Translations under genes and position numbers: made by a program
Shown here: positions 23,723 to 31,889 of the stretch, piece by piece
Numbering within the stretch: position 1 is the stretch's first letter
Layout of the letters: every line of letters begins with the position of its first letter
The notes under the pieces: generated by a model
Told to the model about the DNA's origin: nothing
The model's input: the letters and a program-made list of their open reading frames with translations, nothing else
The model's database searches: none
NCBI RefSeq assembly: GCF_044465595.1
Contig: NZ_JBITLV010000003.1
Span: 62,001 to 126,000 of the forward strand
Length of the DNA stretch: 64,000 nt
Source: Spongisporangium articulatum
GTDB taxonomy: Bacteria > Actinomycetota > Actinomycetes > Actinomycetales > Kineosporiaceae
Reading direction: 5' to 3'

Positions 23723-24621
23723 GTCCTGGGCCCCCTCGTCGTGTCCGATCCGTGGACGACGGCCACCGGGCACGGTGCCCGGCGGATCGCTGCATCGCTG
23801 ACGGGTCCGAGTGCCGTCCGGCCCCGAACCCGCGCGCCCCCGGCTCCCACCACGAGCAGGGTGGCCCCGTCACCGGCCTCGGGCACCACCCGCCGGGCCG
23901 GGCCGCGCACGACGTGGTGCCGCACGGCGACGTCCGGGAACCGTTCCTGCCGACCGGCCACGGCCTCCGCCAGCAACCGCCGCTGTTCGAAGCCGGCGTG
24001 GTCCGGGTCGTCGGCCAGGACCTGGAGGCCCGGGCCGGGGCTCAACGCCGTCCAGGCGTGGACGGCGGACAGCGGCACCTGTCGCCTCGACGCCTCCTCG
24101 AACGCGAAATCGACCACCGCACGGCAGTTCTCATCCGGATCGACGGCCACCACGACCCCGGGTCCGGTTTCCCGTCGGCTCGCCCCGCCCGCGGCCGGTA
24201 CCAGGATCACCGGGCAGGAGACCCGCTCCACGACGCTGCGCGCCGTGAACCCCAGCAGTGCGTCGGCCACCCCGATCCGGCGGCGGCCGAGCACCAGCAG
24301 GGCGGCCCGCCGGGCCACCCCCACGAGGCCCGGCACCGGGAGTTCGGCGACGGTCGTGCAGGTCACCTCGACGCCGGGACTCCGGTCGGCGGCCGCGCGA
24401 GCGGCCTCGGCCAGGATGCCCCGGGCGACGTCGGCACTCGCCCCACGGTCCCAACGCGTGAAGGCGGGCCAGCCGCTGGCGTACCGGGTCGCCCGCGGGT
24501 CCACGTGCACGACCTCCAGCGGCAGGCCACGCCGGTCGGCCTCGTCGGCGGCCCACTCGACGGCGCACAGCGATGCCGGGGAACCGTCGACTCCGACCAT
24601 GACCGGACCCGTCGAACTCAT
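23719..24621 (-). CDS. Tandem universal stress protein
   Basis: A 300-residue two-domain USP (VMVGVDGSPASLCAV ... LLVLGRRRIGVADALLG; second domain VVVAVDPDENCRAV ... TLLVVGAGGARVRGRTALG). Both nucleotide loops deviate from the canonical G-x2-G-x9-G-S pattern (RRRIG, GGARVRG), so ATP binding is less certain than for the other copies. It precedes the devR-like gene with a GTGA overlap, the same arrangement as the Rv3134c USP gene before devR (Rv3133c) in M. tuberculosis, which strongly supports the assignment of the pair. Transcribed from the shared box at 24697. Confidence 0.92.
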   Translation of the reverse strand: MSSTGPVMVGVDGSPASLCAVEWAADEADRRGLPLEVVHVDPRATRYASGWPAFTRWDRGASADVARGILAEAARAAADRSPGVEVTCTTVAELPVPGLVGVARRAALLVLGRRRIGVADALLGFTARSVVERVSCPVILVPAAGGASRRETGPGVVVAVDPDENCRAVVDFAFEEASRRQVPLSAVHAWTALSPGPGLQVLADDPDHAGFEQRRLLAEAVAGRQERFPDVAVRHHVVRGPARRVVPEAGDGATLLVVGAGGARVRGRTALGPVSDAAIRRAPCPVAVVHGSDTTRGPRT

Positions 24622-24667
24622 GGTGACCCCTCCTCCTCAGGGTCGGCGTCAACCGTTCGGCACGCCC

Positions 24668-24712
24668 ACCCTTTCCTGCCCGACGGCGCCGCTACCAGGG
24701 CACAAAGACCCT
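24668..24712 (-). promoter_or_regulatory. DosR-type box acting toward usp-devR
   Basis: AGGGCACAAAGACCCT (24697-24712) read leftward has AAGGGT (24673-24668, minus strand) 31.5 bp from its centre. A start near 24661 leaves a leader of about 40 nt with GAGGAGG before ATG 24621. This would make devR autoregulated. Confidence 0.5.
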
Positions 24713-24741
24713 GACCGGACAGGTCGTGGCCCGCTTAGCGT
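24697..24741 (+). promoter_or_regulatory. DosR-type box and -10 for the P-type ATPase, leaderless
   Basis: The same box (AGGGCACAAAGACCCT, an almost exact palindrome) has TAGCGT at 24736-24741, 31.5 bp from the centre. ATG 24749 lies seven bases after the hexamer, so the transcript should begin at the start codon. Confidence 0.7.
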
Positions 24742-24748
24742 CCCCGAC

Positions 24749-27319
24749 ATGGGTCGCGCGTCAGCATCACCGTCCAGAACACCGTCGGGCACGGACCCGA
24801 CCGCTCCGCGCCCCGTCGTGACGCCCGAACCGTCGGGGTCACCGTGGGCGGTTCCCTCCGCGGCCGTGGTCGCTGCCCTGCACAGTGACCCGGTCGAGGG
24901 CCTCACGGAACCGGAGGCCGTCGAACGCCTGGCTGGATCCGGCCGCAACGTCGTGCCGGCGGGCCCCGTCGTCTCGCCGCTGGAGACGGTGCTCAGCCAG
25001 CTGCGGGACCCACTCGTCCTCGTGCTGCTGGGCGCCGCCGGGCTCACGGCCGCGCTGCGCGACGCCGCCGACACGGTCGTGATCCTGCTCGTGGTCGCCG
25101 TCAACACGGCGATCGGCACGGCCCAGGCGCGCCGGGCCCGCCGCGACATCGAGGCGCTCCAGGCGTTGGCCGCGCCCACCGCCAGGGTCCGTCGCGACGG
25201 GCGTCCGGTCGAGCTGCCCGCTGCCCAGGTGGTGCCGGGTGACGTGCTGCTGCTCGCCGAGGGCGACGTCGTCGCCGCCGACGCCCGGCTGCTTTCGGCC
25301 GACGACCTCGAGGTCGACGAATCGCTCCTGACCGGAGAATCCCTGCCCTCGCCCCGGACGGTCGACGCGGTCGACGTCTCGGCCGTGACGGCCGAGCGCC
25401 GCTGCCTGGTGCACGGCGGCACACTGGTGGTGCACGGGCAGGGCAGTGCGGTCGTGACGGCGACGGGCACCGGGACGGCGATCGGCGGTCTCTCCCAACT
25501 GCTGCACCGAACGGCGAGCCCGGCCACGCCGCTGCAACGCCGGCTCGGGCGGCTCGGCCGGCAGCTGTCCGTGGGCGTCGCGCTCGCGTGCCTCCTGGTC
25601 GCCGGTCTCGAGCTCGCGGCCGGGAAGGACTGGGGCCTCGTCGTCGTGACGGCGGTCAGCCTCGCGGTGGCCGCCGTGCCCGAGTCGCTGCCCGCCGTCG
25701 TCGCCCTCTCGCTGGCGGCCGGCGCCCGGCGGATGGCCCGGCGCGGCGCGATCGTCCGATCGCTGCCGGCGGTCGAGGCCCTCGGGTCGGTGACGGTGCT
25801 GGCCACCGACAAGACCGGCACCCTGACCACCGGACGGATGCGGCTGGTGGCGGCGTGGACCCCGGACGGTGGCGTCTGGGAGGCCGGAAACCCCGCCGAC
25901 GCAGGGGCCCTCGAGCTCATGCGCCTCGCGACCCTGTGCAGCGACGCCGAGCTGCAGGGCGGTGGCGACCCGACCGAGGTCGCCCTCGTGACCGGTGCGG
26001 CCGGGGCTGGACTCGAGGTCGTGGGCGCGCGGGCCGCCTGCCCCCGGGTCGCGGTCGTGCCGTTCGACGCGCAGCGCCGCGACATGAGCAGCGTCCACGT
26101 CGACCCGGGCGGCCGCCGGTTCACGATCACGAAGGGCGCCCCCGACGTCGTCCTGGCCGACGACGAGCGACTGGGCCGAGAGGTCTCGGCCGGGTGGGCC
26201 CGGGAGGGACGACGGGTGCTGGCCGTCGTCGTGCGCAGCGGCGACGCTCCACCCACCACCACGGGCCTGTTGGCGGTCGCCGACCCGGTGCGCGAGGAGG
26301 CCGGGCCGGCTCTGCGTGCCTGCCGCGAGGCGGGGATCACCCCGGTGCTGGTCACCGGCGACCACCCCGGGACGGCGGCCGCGGTGGCCCGGCGGACCGG
26401 TGTCCTGGACGACGTCCGGTCGGGTCCGTTGCCCGGTCCGGCCCCCGAGGAGCGGGTCCGGGCCCGCATCGACCCCGGTGGCAAGCTCGACCTGGTCGCC
26501 GGATGGCAGCGGGACGGCCACGTCGTCGCGATGACCGGTGACGGCGTCAACGACGCGCCGGCCCTGCGGGCGGCGGACGTCGGGGTGGCCATGGGCCGAC
26601 GGGGCACCGACGTCGCTCGTGAGGCCGCCGACATCGTGCTCACCGACGACAGTCTCGCCACGATCGTGCGCGCGGTCGCCGAGGGGCGGCGGGTGTACGA
26701 CAACATCCGCCGCTTCCTGCGTTACGGTCTGGCCGGTGGCATCGCCGAGGTCCTGGTCATGCTGGCCGGCCCGCTCTTGGGGCTCGCGCTCCCCCTGTTG
26801 CCCGCCCAGATCCTGTGGATCAACCTCCTGACCCACGGCCTGCCCGGCGTCGCCATCGGCCAGGAGCGGCGTGAGCCGGACGTCCTCGCCCGGCCGCCCC
26901 GCCGTCCGGACGCCGCCCTCCTGGGGCACCGTCTGGCGGCCGAGATCGGCGTGCTGGCCGCGGTTCTCGCTCTGAGCAGCATCTGCGCGGCGTGGCTCAC
27001 CCACGCCCGGGGCGGCCCGTGGCAGTCCGTCCTGTTCGCCACCCTGGCTCTCGGACAGCTCGGCGTGGCCCTGTGCACCCGCTCGGACCACGTGGCGGTC
27101 TGGCGGTTGAGCCCCTGGGGCAACCCCATGCTGCTGGGGGCGGTGCTGCTCAGTGCCGTCCTCGTCGTCGCGGGCCTCTACGTGCCGCCTCTGCAGGCGC
27201 TGCTCGGCACCGTCCCGCTGACCGCCGCGCAGTGGGGGCTGACGCTCGGGGCCGCGACGGCTCCGGCGGTCGTGGCCCAGCTCGGGGTGGCCCTGGCCGG
27301 GCTGCGCCGGACCGGGTGA
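24749..27319 (+). CDS. P-type cation ATPase (CtpF-like)
   Basis: An 856-residue P2-type ATPase. Order: cation_ATPase_N domain (about 30-95), helices, actuator loop LTGESLPSP, helix with PESLPAVVALSLA, phosphorylation motif DKTGTLT (Asp354), nucleotide domain (KGAPDVVL), hinge MTGDGVNDAPALRAADVGVAMG, then C-terminal helices (RFLRYGLAGGIAEVLVML, LPLLPAQILWINLLTHGLPG). Class IIA-like enzymes of this kind pump Ca or other divalent cations; CtpF (Rv1997) is a DosR regulon member. PEGLP is replaced by PESLP. The leaderless start and box are described separately. Ion specificity is not decided by the sequence. Confidence 0.92.
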   Translation: MGRASASPSRTPSGTDPTAPRPVVTPEPSGSPWAVPSAAVVAALHSDPVEGLTEPEAVERLAGSGRNVVPAGPVVSPLETVLSQLRDPLVLVLLGAAGLTAALRDAADTVVILLVVAVNTAIGTAQARRARRDIEALQALAAPTARVRRDGRPVELPAAQVVPGDVLLLAEGDVVAADARLLSADDLEVDESLLTGESLPSPRTVDAVDVSAVTAERRCLVHGGTLVVHGQGSAVVTATGTGTAIGGLSQLLHRTASPATPLQRRLGRLGRQLSVGVALACLLVAGLELAAGKDWGLVVVTAVSLAVAAVPESLPAVVALSLAAGARRMARRGAIVRSLPAVEALGSVTVLATDKTGTLTTGRMRLVAAWTPDGGVWEAGNPADAGALELMRLATLCSDAELQGGGDPTEVALVTGAAGAGLEVVGARAACPRVAVVPFDAQRRDMSSVHVDPGGRRFTITKGAPDVVLADDERLGREVSAGWAREGRRVLAVVVRSGDAPPTTTGLLAVADPVREEAGPALRACREAGITPVLVTGDHPGTAAAVARRTGVLDDVRSGPLPGPAPEERVRARIDPGGKLDLVAGWQRDGHVVAMTGDGVNDAPALRAADVGVAMGRRGTDVAREAADIVLTDDSLATIVRAVAEGRRVYDNIRRFLRYGLAGGIAEVLVMLAGPLLGLALPLLPAQILWINLLTHGLPGVAIGQERREPDVLARPPRRPDAALLGHRLAAEIGVLAAVLALSSICAAWLTHARGGPWQSVLFATLALGQLGVALCTRSDHVAVWRLSPWGNPMLLGAVLLSAVLVVAGLYVPPLQALLGTVPLTAAQWGLTLGAATAPAVVAQLGVALAGLRRTG

Positions 27320-27330
27320 GGGTTCAGGGT

Positions 27331-27789
27331 TCAGGCGGACAGCAGGCGCCGGCCGGTCACCCGCTGCAGGGCGATCAGGAGCCGGACGTCGCGCTCCCCG
27401 GTGATCCAGGAACGGAGGAGGACGTCCGTCGTCCCGACCCGCTCGGCCACCCCGGGCCCCACCACCACGACGCTCCAGCCGGTGCGGGTCTCCTCGTCGA
27501 TGCGGTCTGCCTCGAAGGCCACGACGTTGCCGTTGGCGGCTTGGGCGGCGCGAGAACCATTACGGAGTGCCACGACAACGTGGTCATCGGTGATGACGAA
27601 GTTGACGGGGATGATGGCCGGCAGCGCGCGGTCGGTGTAGACCAGACGCCCGACACCCGTGGTGCGCAGCAGCCGGAGACACTCGGCCCGGCTCAGTTCC
27701 TGCGCCGTGCGGTCACCACCGGCGGCGCGACCGTCGACGCGCGATTCCTGACCGGCCGGTACGGCGGCGGGCAGATCGGCAAAGGGCAT
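27331..27789 (-). CDS. Pyridoxamine 5'-phosphate oxidase-like flavin-binding protein
   Basis: A 152-residue split-barrel protein: opening helix SRAECLRLLRTTGVGRLVYTD, strands LPAIIPVNFVITDDHVVV and NVVAFEADRIDEETRTGWSVVVVG, end motif IALQRVTGRRL. The end motif recurs in the protein at 63064 (IPLERVTGRR), so the two are paralogues. Related flavin- or F420-binding proteins are part of actinobacterial dormancy regulons. Convergent with the ATPase gene (11 bp between stops). Its promoter at 27820-27864 carries a strong DosR-type box. Substrate unknown. Confidence 0.87.
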   Translation of the reverse strand: MPFADLPAAVPAGQESRVDGRAAGGDRTAQELSRAECLRLLRTTGVGRLVYTDRALPAIIPVNFVITDDHVVVALRNGSRAAQAANGNVVAFEADRIDEETRTGWSVVVVGPGVAERVGTTDVLLRSWITGERDVRLLIALQRVTGRRLLSA

Positions 27790-27819
27790 GGTGGGTTCCT
27801 CGGTCCTCGACAGACCTCC

Positions 27820-27864
27820 ACCGTGCAGGCTCGGAGCCGCTGTCCGTCAGAGTCTTTGGTCCCG
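27820..27864 (-). promoter_or_regulatory. DosR-type box and -10 for the flavin-binding protein
   Basis: AGAGTCTTTGGTCCCG at 27849-27864 shares GTCTTTGGTCCC exactly with the 13600 box. CACGGT (27825-27820, minus strand) begins 31.5 bp from its centre; the leader to ATG 27789 would be about 25 nt. Confidence 0.65.
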
Positions 27865-27878
27865 GGCTCGGGCCCCGT

Positions 27879-29627
27879 TCACAACTGGGCGGTCCACCGC
27901 AGGGTCGTACCGTGCGGGGAACCGTCACCAGGCGGGCTCTCGACCACCAGCGACCCGCCATGACTCTCGGCCCGGCGCCGCAGGTTCGCCATCCCGTTGC
28001 CTCCGGTGAACTCCCCTGCGCCCACCCCGTCGTCCGTCACCGTCAGCACGACGACCCCCGCGGTCCTGCTCACCTCGACCGCCACGGCGGTCGCCGCAGC
28101 GTGGCGGGCCGTGTTGCTCAACGCCTCGCGCGTCACCGCGAGCAGATCCTCGACGACGTCCCCGCGCAGGGTGTCCAGCAACCCCGAGAACCGCAGGGCG
28201 GGCTCGAAGCCCAGCACCTCGCGCGCCTCGTGGACGACGTCGAGCAGGCGGGCCCGCACGCCGTGGGCGTTCGTCGCGGTCGTCTGCAACTGGAAGATGG
28301 TGGTCCGGATCTGGCTGATCGTGGCGTCCAGGTCGTCGACCACCCGCGCGACCCGGTCGGCCGTCTCACCGGCGCCGAGGCGCCCTCCGACGGCCTCCAG
28401 GCTGATGCCCGCGGCGAAGAGGCGCTGGATCACCAGGTCGTGCAGGTCGGCGGCGATCCGCTCCCGGTCGTCCAGCATCGCCGCGCGGTGCTGCTCGGCC
28501 CGCGCCTCGGCCAACTCGATCGCGATCGCGGCCTGGTTCGCGAAGCCGCTGGCCAGCTCCAGGTCCTCGGCCGTGAAGTGAGCACCGCCCCGCATCCGGA
28601 ACGCGCCGAGCACGCCCAGCGGCCCCTCCGACCCGAGCAGCGGCACGACGAGGGTGGGTCCGACGTCCGGCCCCGTGGACGGCCGCACCGGCCCGGAGTC
28701 CTCCGGCGCGCTCAGGCGCACGGCCACGCCCGTGTCGAAGACCTGACCGCTCAGTGAACCCCGGATCGGGAATCGGCGGCCCGCGACCCCCTCCGGCACG
28801 ACGCCGGCGGCGGTCGCCACGTGCAGGCGGTCGGCGCCGTCCTCGGCCGGCAGGCAGACCGTCACGAAATCGGCCGCGGCGAGTTCACAGCTGCGTTCAG
28901 CGACCAGGCGCAGCACCTCGTCGCGGCCCAGATCCCCCGACAGGAGCGACCGGCTGATCAGGGCGTTGGCCTGCAACCACTCGCCCCGCCGGTGGGCCGA
29001 TTCGTAGAGCCGGGCGTTCTCGACCGCCACGCCCGCGGTCGCGGCCAGGGCCCGGGCGAGTTCTTCGTCCTCCGCGCTGAAGGTGCCCCGGTCGCTCTCG
29101 GCCAGGTAGAGATTGCCGAACACGCGGCCCCGGGCCTCGATGGGCACGCCCAGGAAGCTGTGCATCGGCGGGTGGTGGGGCGGGAAACCCGACGAGCGGT
29201 CGTCATCGGCGATCCGCTCCAGCCGGATGGGGCGCGGATCCTCGATCAGGGCACCGAGCAGCCCCTTGCCCTCCGGCAGGTGACCGATCCGGGTCACCGC
29301 GTCGTCGTCCATGCCGACGTGCACGAACTGCGCCAGGCCTCCCTCCGGGCCCACGACACCCAGCGCCGCGTAGCGGGCCCCGACCAGCTCGCGGGCCGCC
29401 TCCACGACGTGCCGTAACAACGATTCGAGGTCGAGGTCGCCCACGATCAGGCCCGTCGCCTGCAGGAGCCCCCGCAACCTCCCCTGGGTGGCCTGCACCT
29501 CCTGGGCCCGCTCGATCAGCTGGCCGAGCAGGTCGTCCAGTTCCAAGCGCTGCAGCTCGGGGAAGGTAAGCCGGGCCGGCCGTGCTCCCCCGCGGTCCTC
29601 CGGCTCGGGGCCGGGCGTCGCGTCCAC
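27879..29627 (-). CDS. devS: Heme-GAF sensor kinase like DevS/DosT
   Basis: A 582-residue kinase (DevS is 578). GAF-A (about 65-205) holds GFPPHHPPM, where His152 aligns with the heme ligand His149 of M. tuberculosis DevS; GAF-B follows (about 235-375); HisKA_3 reads RERIAADLHDLVIQRLF with His396 (DevS His395); the ATPase domain has EALSNTARHA (N box) and DDGVGAGEFTGGNGMANL (G box). I choose GTG 29627 because length and residue numbers then match DevS; ATG 29738 would add 37 low-complexity residues and overlap the kinase gene. It should sense O2, NO or CO and phosphorylate the DevR-like regulator encoded 4 kb away. Confidence 0.88.
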   Translation of the reverse strand: MDATPGPEPEDRGGARPARLTFPELQRLELDDLLGQLIERAQEVQATQGRLRGLLQATGLIVGDLDLESLLRHVVEAARELVGARYAALGVVGPEGGLAQFVHVGMDDDAVTRIGHLPEGKGLLGALIEDPRPIRLERIADDDRSSGFPPHHPPMHSFLGVPIEARGRVFGNLYLAESDRGTFSAEDEELARALAATAGVAVENARLYESAHRRGEWLQANALISRSLLSGDLGRDEVLRLVAERSCELAAADFVTVCLPAEDGADRLHVATAAGVVPEGVAGRRFPIRGSLSGQVFDTGVAVRLSAPEDSGPVRPSTGPDVGPTLVVPLLGSEGPLGVLGAFRMRGGAHFTAEDLELASGFANQAAIAIELAEARAEQHRAAMLDDRERIAADLHDLVIQRLFAAGISLEAVGGRLGAGETADRVARVVDDLDATISQIRTTIFQLQTTATNAHGVRARLLDVVHEAREVLGFEPALRFSGLLDTLRGDVVEDLLAVTREALSNTARHAAATAVAVEVSRTAGVVVLTVTDDGVGAGEFTGGNGMANLRRRAESHGGSLVVESPPGDGSPHGTTLRWTAQL

Positions 29628-29718
29628 CTGGATGATGATCCTCCCTGCCGCGCCTCGGGAAAACCCCGCCCCACGCGATGGCCACGTCGACCCGGATCTT
29701 CTGGGCCCGCGACGCTGC

Positions 29719-31251
29719 TCACGCAGGTCGACGAGCACCTCCGACGGCCGATCGCTCGAGCTCGGCGAGACCGTGCTGGATCATCGCCGTGGCCGGGTAC
29801 AGCTCTCGGTACAAGCGGTACCCCGTGGACAACACGTCGGCATCGGACTCCCGAGGCGTGATGGTGATCCCGGGCGCGTTCCATCGCTGGTTCGGGTCGA
29901 CGGCGCCGATGGCGACGCCCGCCAGTTTGGCGTCGCCGTAACAGGCACCGCTGCGCTCGCGCGGCACCTGCTGGGCGAGCCCTGTGACGTCCGAGACGAT
30001 CTGCGTCCACAGATCGCCGGTCGTGCCGCCGCCGATGGCGACGATCAGTTCGACGGGTGTGCCGCTGGCGGCGATGAACTCCAGGTTCTGCCGGATGCCG
30101 TAGGCGACGCCCTCGAGGATCGAGCGGAACACGTCAGCGCGTCCGTGCCGCAGGGTCAGACCGAGGATCGCTCCGCGTGCCTCGGGGTCGCTGACCGGCG
30201 TCCGCTCACCGAGGAAGTACGGCAGGGTCAGGAGTCCTCGCGAGCCGGCGGGCACCGCTGCCGCCTCGGCGAACAGCTCGGCGAAACCGCCCGCCGGGTC
30301 GGTCAGGTGGCGGAACCACCCCGTGAGGCTTCCGGTCGAGGCCATCCCCCCGGCCAGCGAGTATGCGCCGGGCCGGACCCCGACGGTCGTCCACAGCGGC
30401 GCGTGGCGCACAGGGGCGGCGGTCGGAGCGACGAAGAAGGCCGTCGAGCCGTACATCAGCATCAGCTCGCCCGGCGAGGCGACGTCCACGCTCTCGGCCT
30501 CGGCCCAGGCGTCCACCGTTCCGACGGCCACGGGTGTACCCACGGCCAGACCGGTCTCGGCGGCGGCCGCGGGCGTGACGTGGCCGGCGAGATCGCCGGG
30601 CCAGCGTAACTCGGGCAGTTCCAGCCCCGGCGCGACGACCGCGGCCCATTCCGGCACCCACGCCCGGGCGCCTACGTCGTACAGCGGGCTGCTCTGGCTG
30701 GCCGAGTGGTGGTCGAGCACGTAGGCGCCGGTCAACCGGAACACGGCGTAGGAGTTGGCCATGAACAGGTAACGGGTGCGTTCCCAGACGTCCGGCTCGT
30801 GCGTCTGCAGCCACCGGACCTTCGGCCCGGCGGACTGGGTGCTGAGCGCCGAGCCGCCGGTGGCCACGATGGCCTCGGCGCCGAGTTCCTTCTCCAGCCA
30901 GGCGATCTCGTCGACCGCGCGGGTGTCGACGCCGTAGAGAATCGCCGGGCGCAGCGGTCGCCCGGCGGCGTCCGCGGGCAGCACCGTCGGGCCGATGCCG
31001 CTGACGCACACCCCGGCCACGGACCCGCCGGCCCGACCGGCAGCGACGGTGAGCTCCCGCAGCAGCCCACGCACGTCGTCCCACCAGACCGCGTCTGCGT
31101 CCTGCTCGACGTGCCCCGGCGCGGGCATCACGGTCCGCTCGGACGCCCGCGCCGGGACGGCTTCGGCGCGGGCCACCACGGCACCCTCGAGCGTCGTCAG
31201 GACGCCCTTCGAGGAGCCGGTCCCGACGTCGATCCCGATCAGCAGATCCAT
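29719..31251 (-). CDS. FGGY-family sugar kinase (xylulokinase-like)
   Basis: A 510-residue FGGY kinase. The N-domain starts LLIGIDVGTGSSKGVL (phosphate loop), AWAEAESVDVASPGELMLMYG is in the middle, and the second domain has LPYFLGERTP, GVAYGIRQNLEF and the adenosine loop AIGGGTTGDLWTQIVSDV. It phosphorylates a keto-sugar with ATP. ATG 31251 lies two bases after the aldolase stop. It ends the seven-gene sugar operon. Because a second FGGY kinase is in the same operon, the substrates may differ, or one may act on an isomer; neither can be named from sequence. Confidence 0.88.
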   Translation of the reverse strand: MDLLIGIDVGTGSSKGVLTTLEGAVVARAEAVPARASERTVMPAPGHVEQDADAVWWDDVRGLLRELTVAAGRAGGSVAGVCVSGIGPTVLPADAAGRPLRPAILYGVDTRAVDEIAWLEKELGAEAIVATGGSALSTQSAGPKVRWLQTHEPDVWERTRYLFMANSYAVFRLTGAYVLDHHSASQSSPLYDVGARAWVPEWAAVVAPGLELPELRWPGDLAGHVTPAAAAETGLAVGTPVAVGTVDAWAEAESVDVASPGELMLMYGSTAFFVAPTAAPVRHAPLWTTVGVRPGAYSLAGGMASTGSLTGWFRHLTDPAGGFAELFAEAAAVPAGSRGLLTLPYFLGERTPVSDPEARGAILGLTLRHGRADVFRSILEGVAYGIRQNLEFIAASGTPVELIVAIGGGTTGDLWTQIVSDVTGLAQQVPRERSGACYGDAKLAGVAIGAVDPNQRWNAPGITITPRESDADVLSTGYRLYRELYPATAMIQHGLAELERSAVGGARRPA

Positions 31252-31253
31252 CG

Positions 31254-31889
31254 TCAGAGCGACTCCGTGATCCCGAGGCCGGCGTAGTCGAGGACGATCG
31301 GCTTGCTGGTGACGGACCGTGCGTGCAGCAGCACCTGGGCGGCGCTCTCCACCGCGACCGAGGTCTTGAAGGCGTCGCGCAGGTTCGGGCCGACCGTGAG
31401 CAGGCCGTGATTGGCCCACACGACGGCGTTGAGGTCCCCCATGACGTCGCACATGGCGTCGCCGAACTCGGTCCGGTTGCTGAGCGCGAACGGCATGATC
31501 GGCACGGCGCCCTTGGTGTAGATGACCATGTTCACGAGCGCGCCCTCGATCGGCTCGCCGATGACGCCCCACACGTTCGCGAAAACCGGCTCGGTGTGCA
31601 CGATCGCCTGGACGTCGGGGCGGCGCCGGTAGACCGCCATGTGCACGGTCACCTCGGACGACGGCTGGTGCGGACCCTCGATCAGGTTCGAGTTCGCGTC
31701 GACCACGACGATGTCGTCGGCGGTCATCCGGTCGTACTCGAGGTCGGTGGGCGTGATCAGGAACCGGTCCGGCTCGGGCAGCCGGACGCTGATGTTGCCC
31801 TGGGTGTTGAAGTTGAGGCCGTATTCCATGGAACGCAGGCAGTAGTCCAGGATCTCCTGCTTGGCGGCCCGCAGATCGGTCTCGGTCAT
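31254..31889 (-). CDS. Class II aldolase/ribulose-5-phosphate 4-epimerase family protein
   Basis: A 211-residue class II aldolase or epimerase. Features: LNFNTQGNISVRL (substrate loop), the zinc site HTEPVFANVWG and the late WANHGLLTVG. FucA-type aldolases cleave fuculose-1-phosphate to lactaldehyde and DHAP; AraD-type epimerases invert C4 of ribulose-5-phosphate. With a FucI-like isomerase and FGGY kinases, a fucose- or arabinose-type pathway fits. The ATG overlaps the upstream kinase stop (ATGA). If aldehyde is produced, the DosR-linked alcohol or aldehyde dehydrogenases could use it, but that is speculation. Confidence 0.87.
   Translation of the reverse strand: MTETDLRAAKQEILDYCLRSMEYGLNFNTQGNISVRLPEPDRFLITPTDLEYDRMTADDIVVVDANSNLIEGPHQPSSEVTVHMAVYRRRPDVQAIVHTEPVFANVWGVIGEPIEGALVNMVIYTKGAVPIMPFALSNRTEFGDAMCDVMGDLNAVVWANHGLLTVGPNLRDAFKTSVAVESAAQVLLHARSVTSKPIVLDYAGLGITESL

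Noticed and set aside
22970..24748. Upstream part of the long open frame (opening at 22970) that continues into the ATPase gene
   Set aside because: It is antisense to devR and usp; the ATPase homology begins after ATG 24749, where a -10 is in place.
29693..29708. Box-like CGGATCTTCTGGGCCC before the devS-like gene
   Set aside because: One half is poor and no hexamer lies 30-32 bp downstream, so I do not count it as a DosR-type site.
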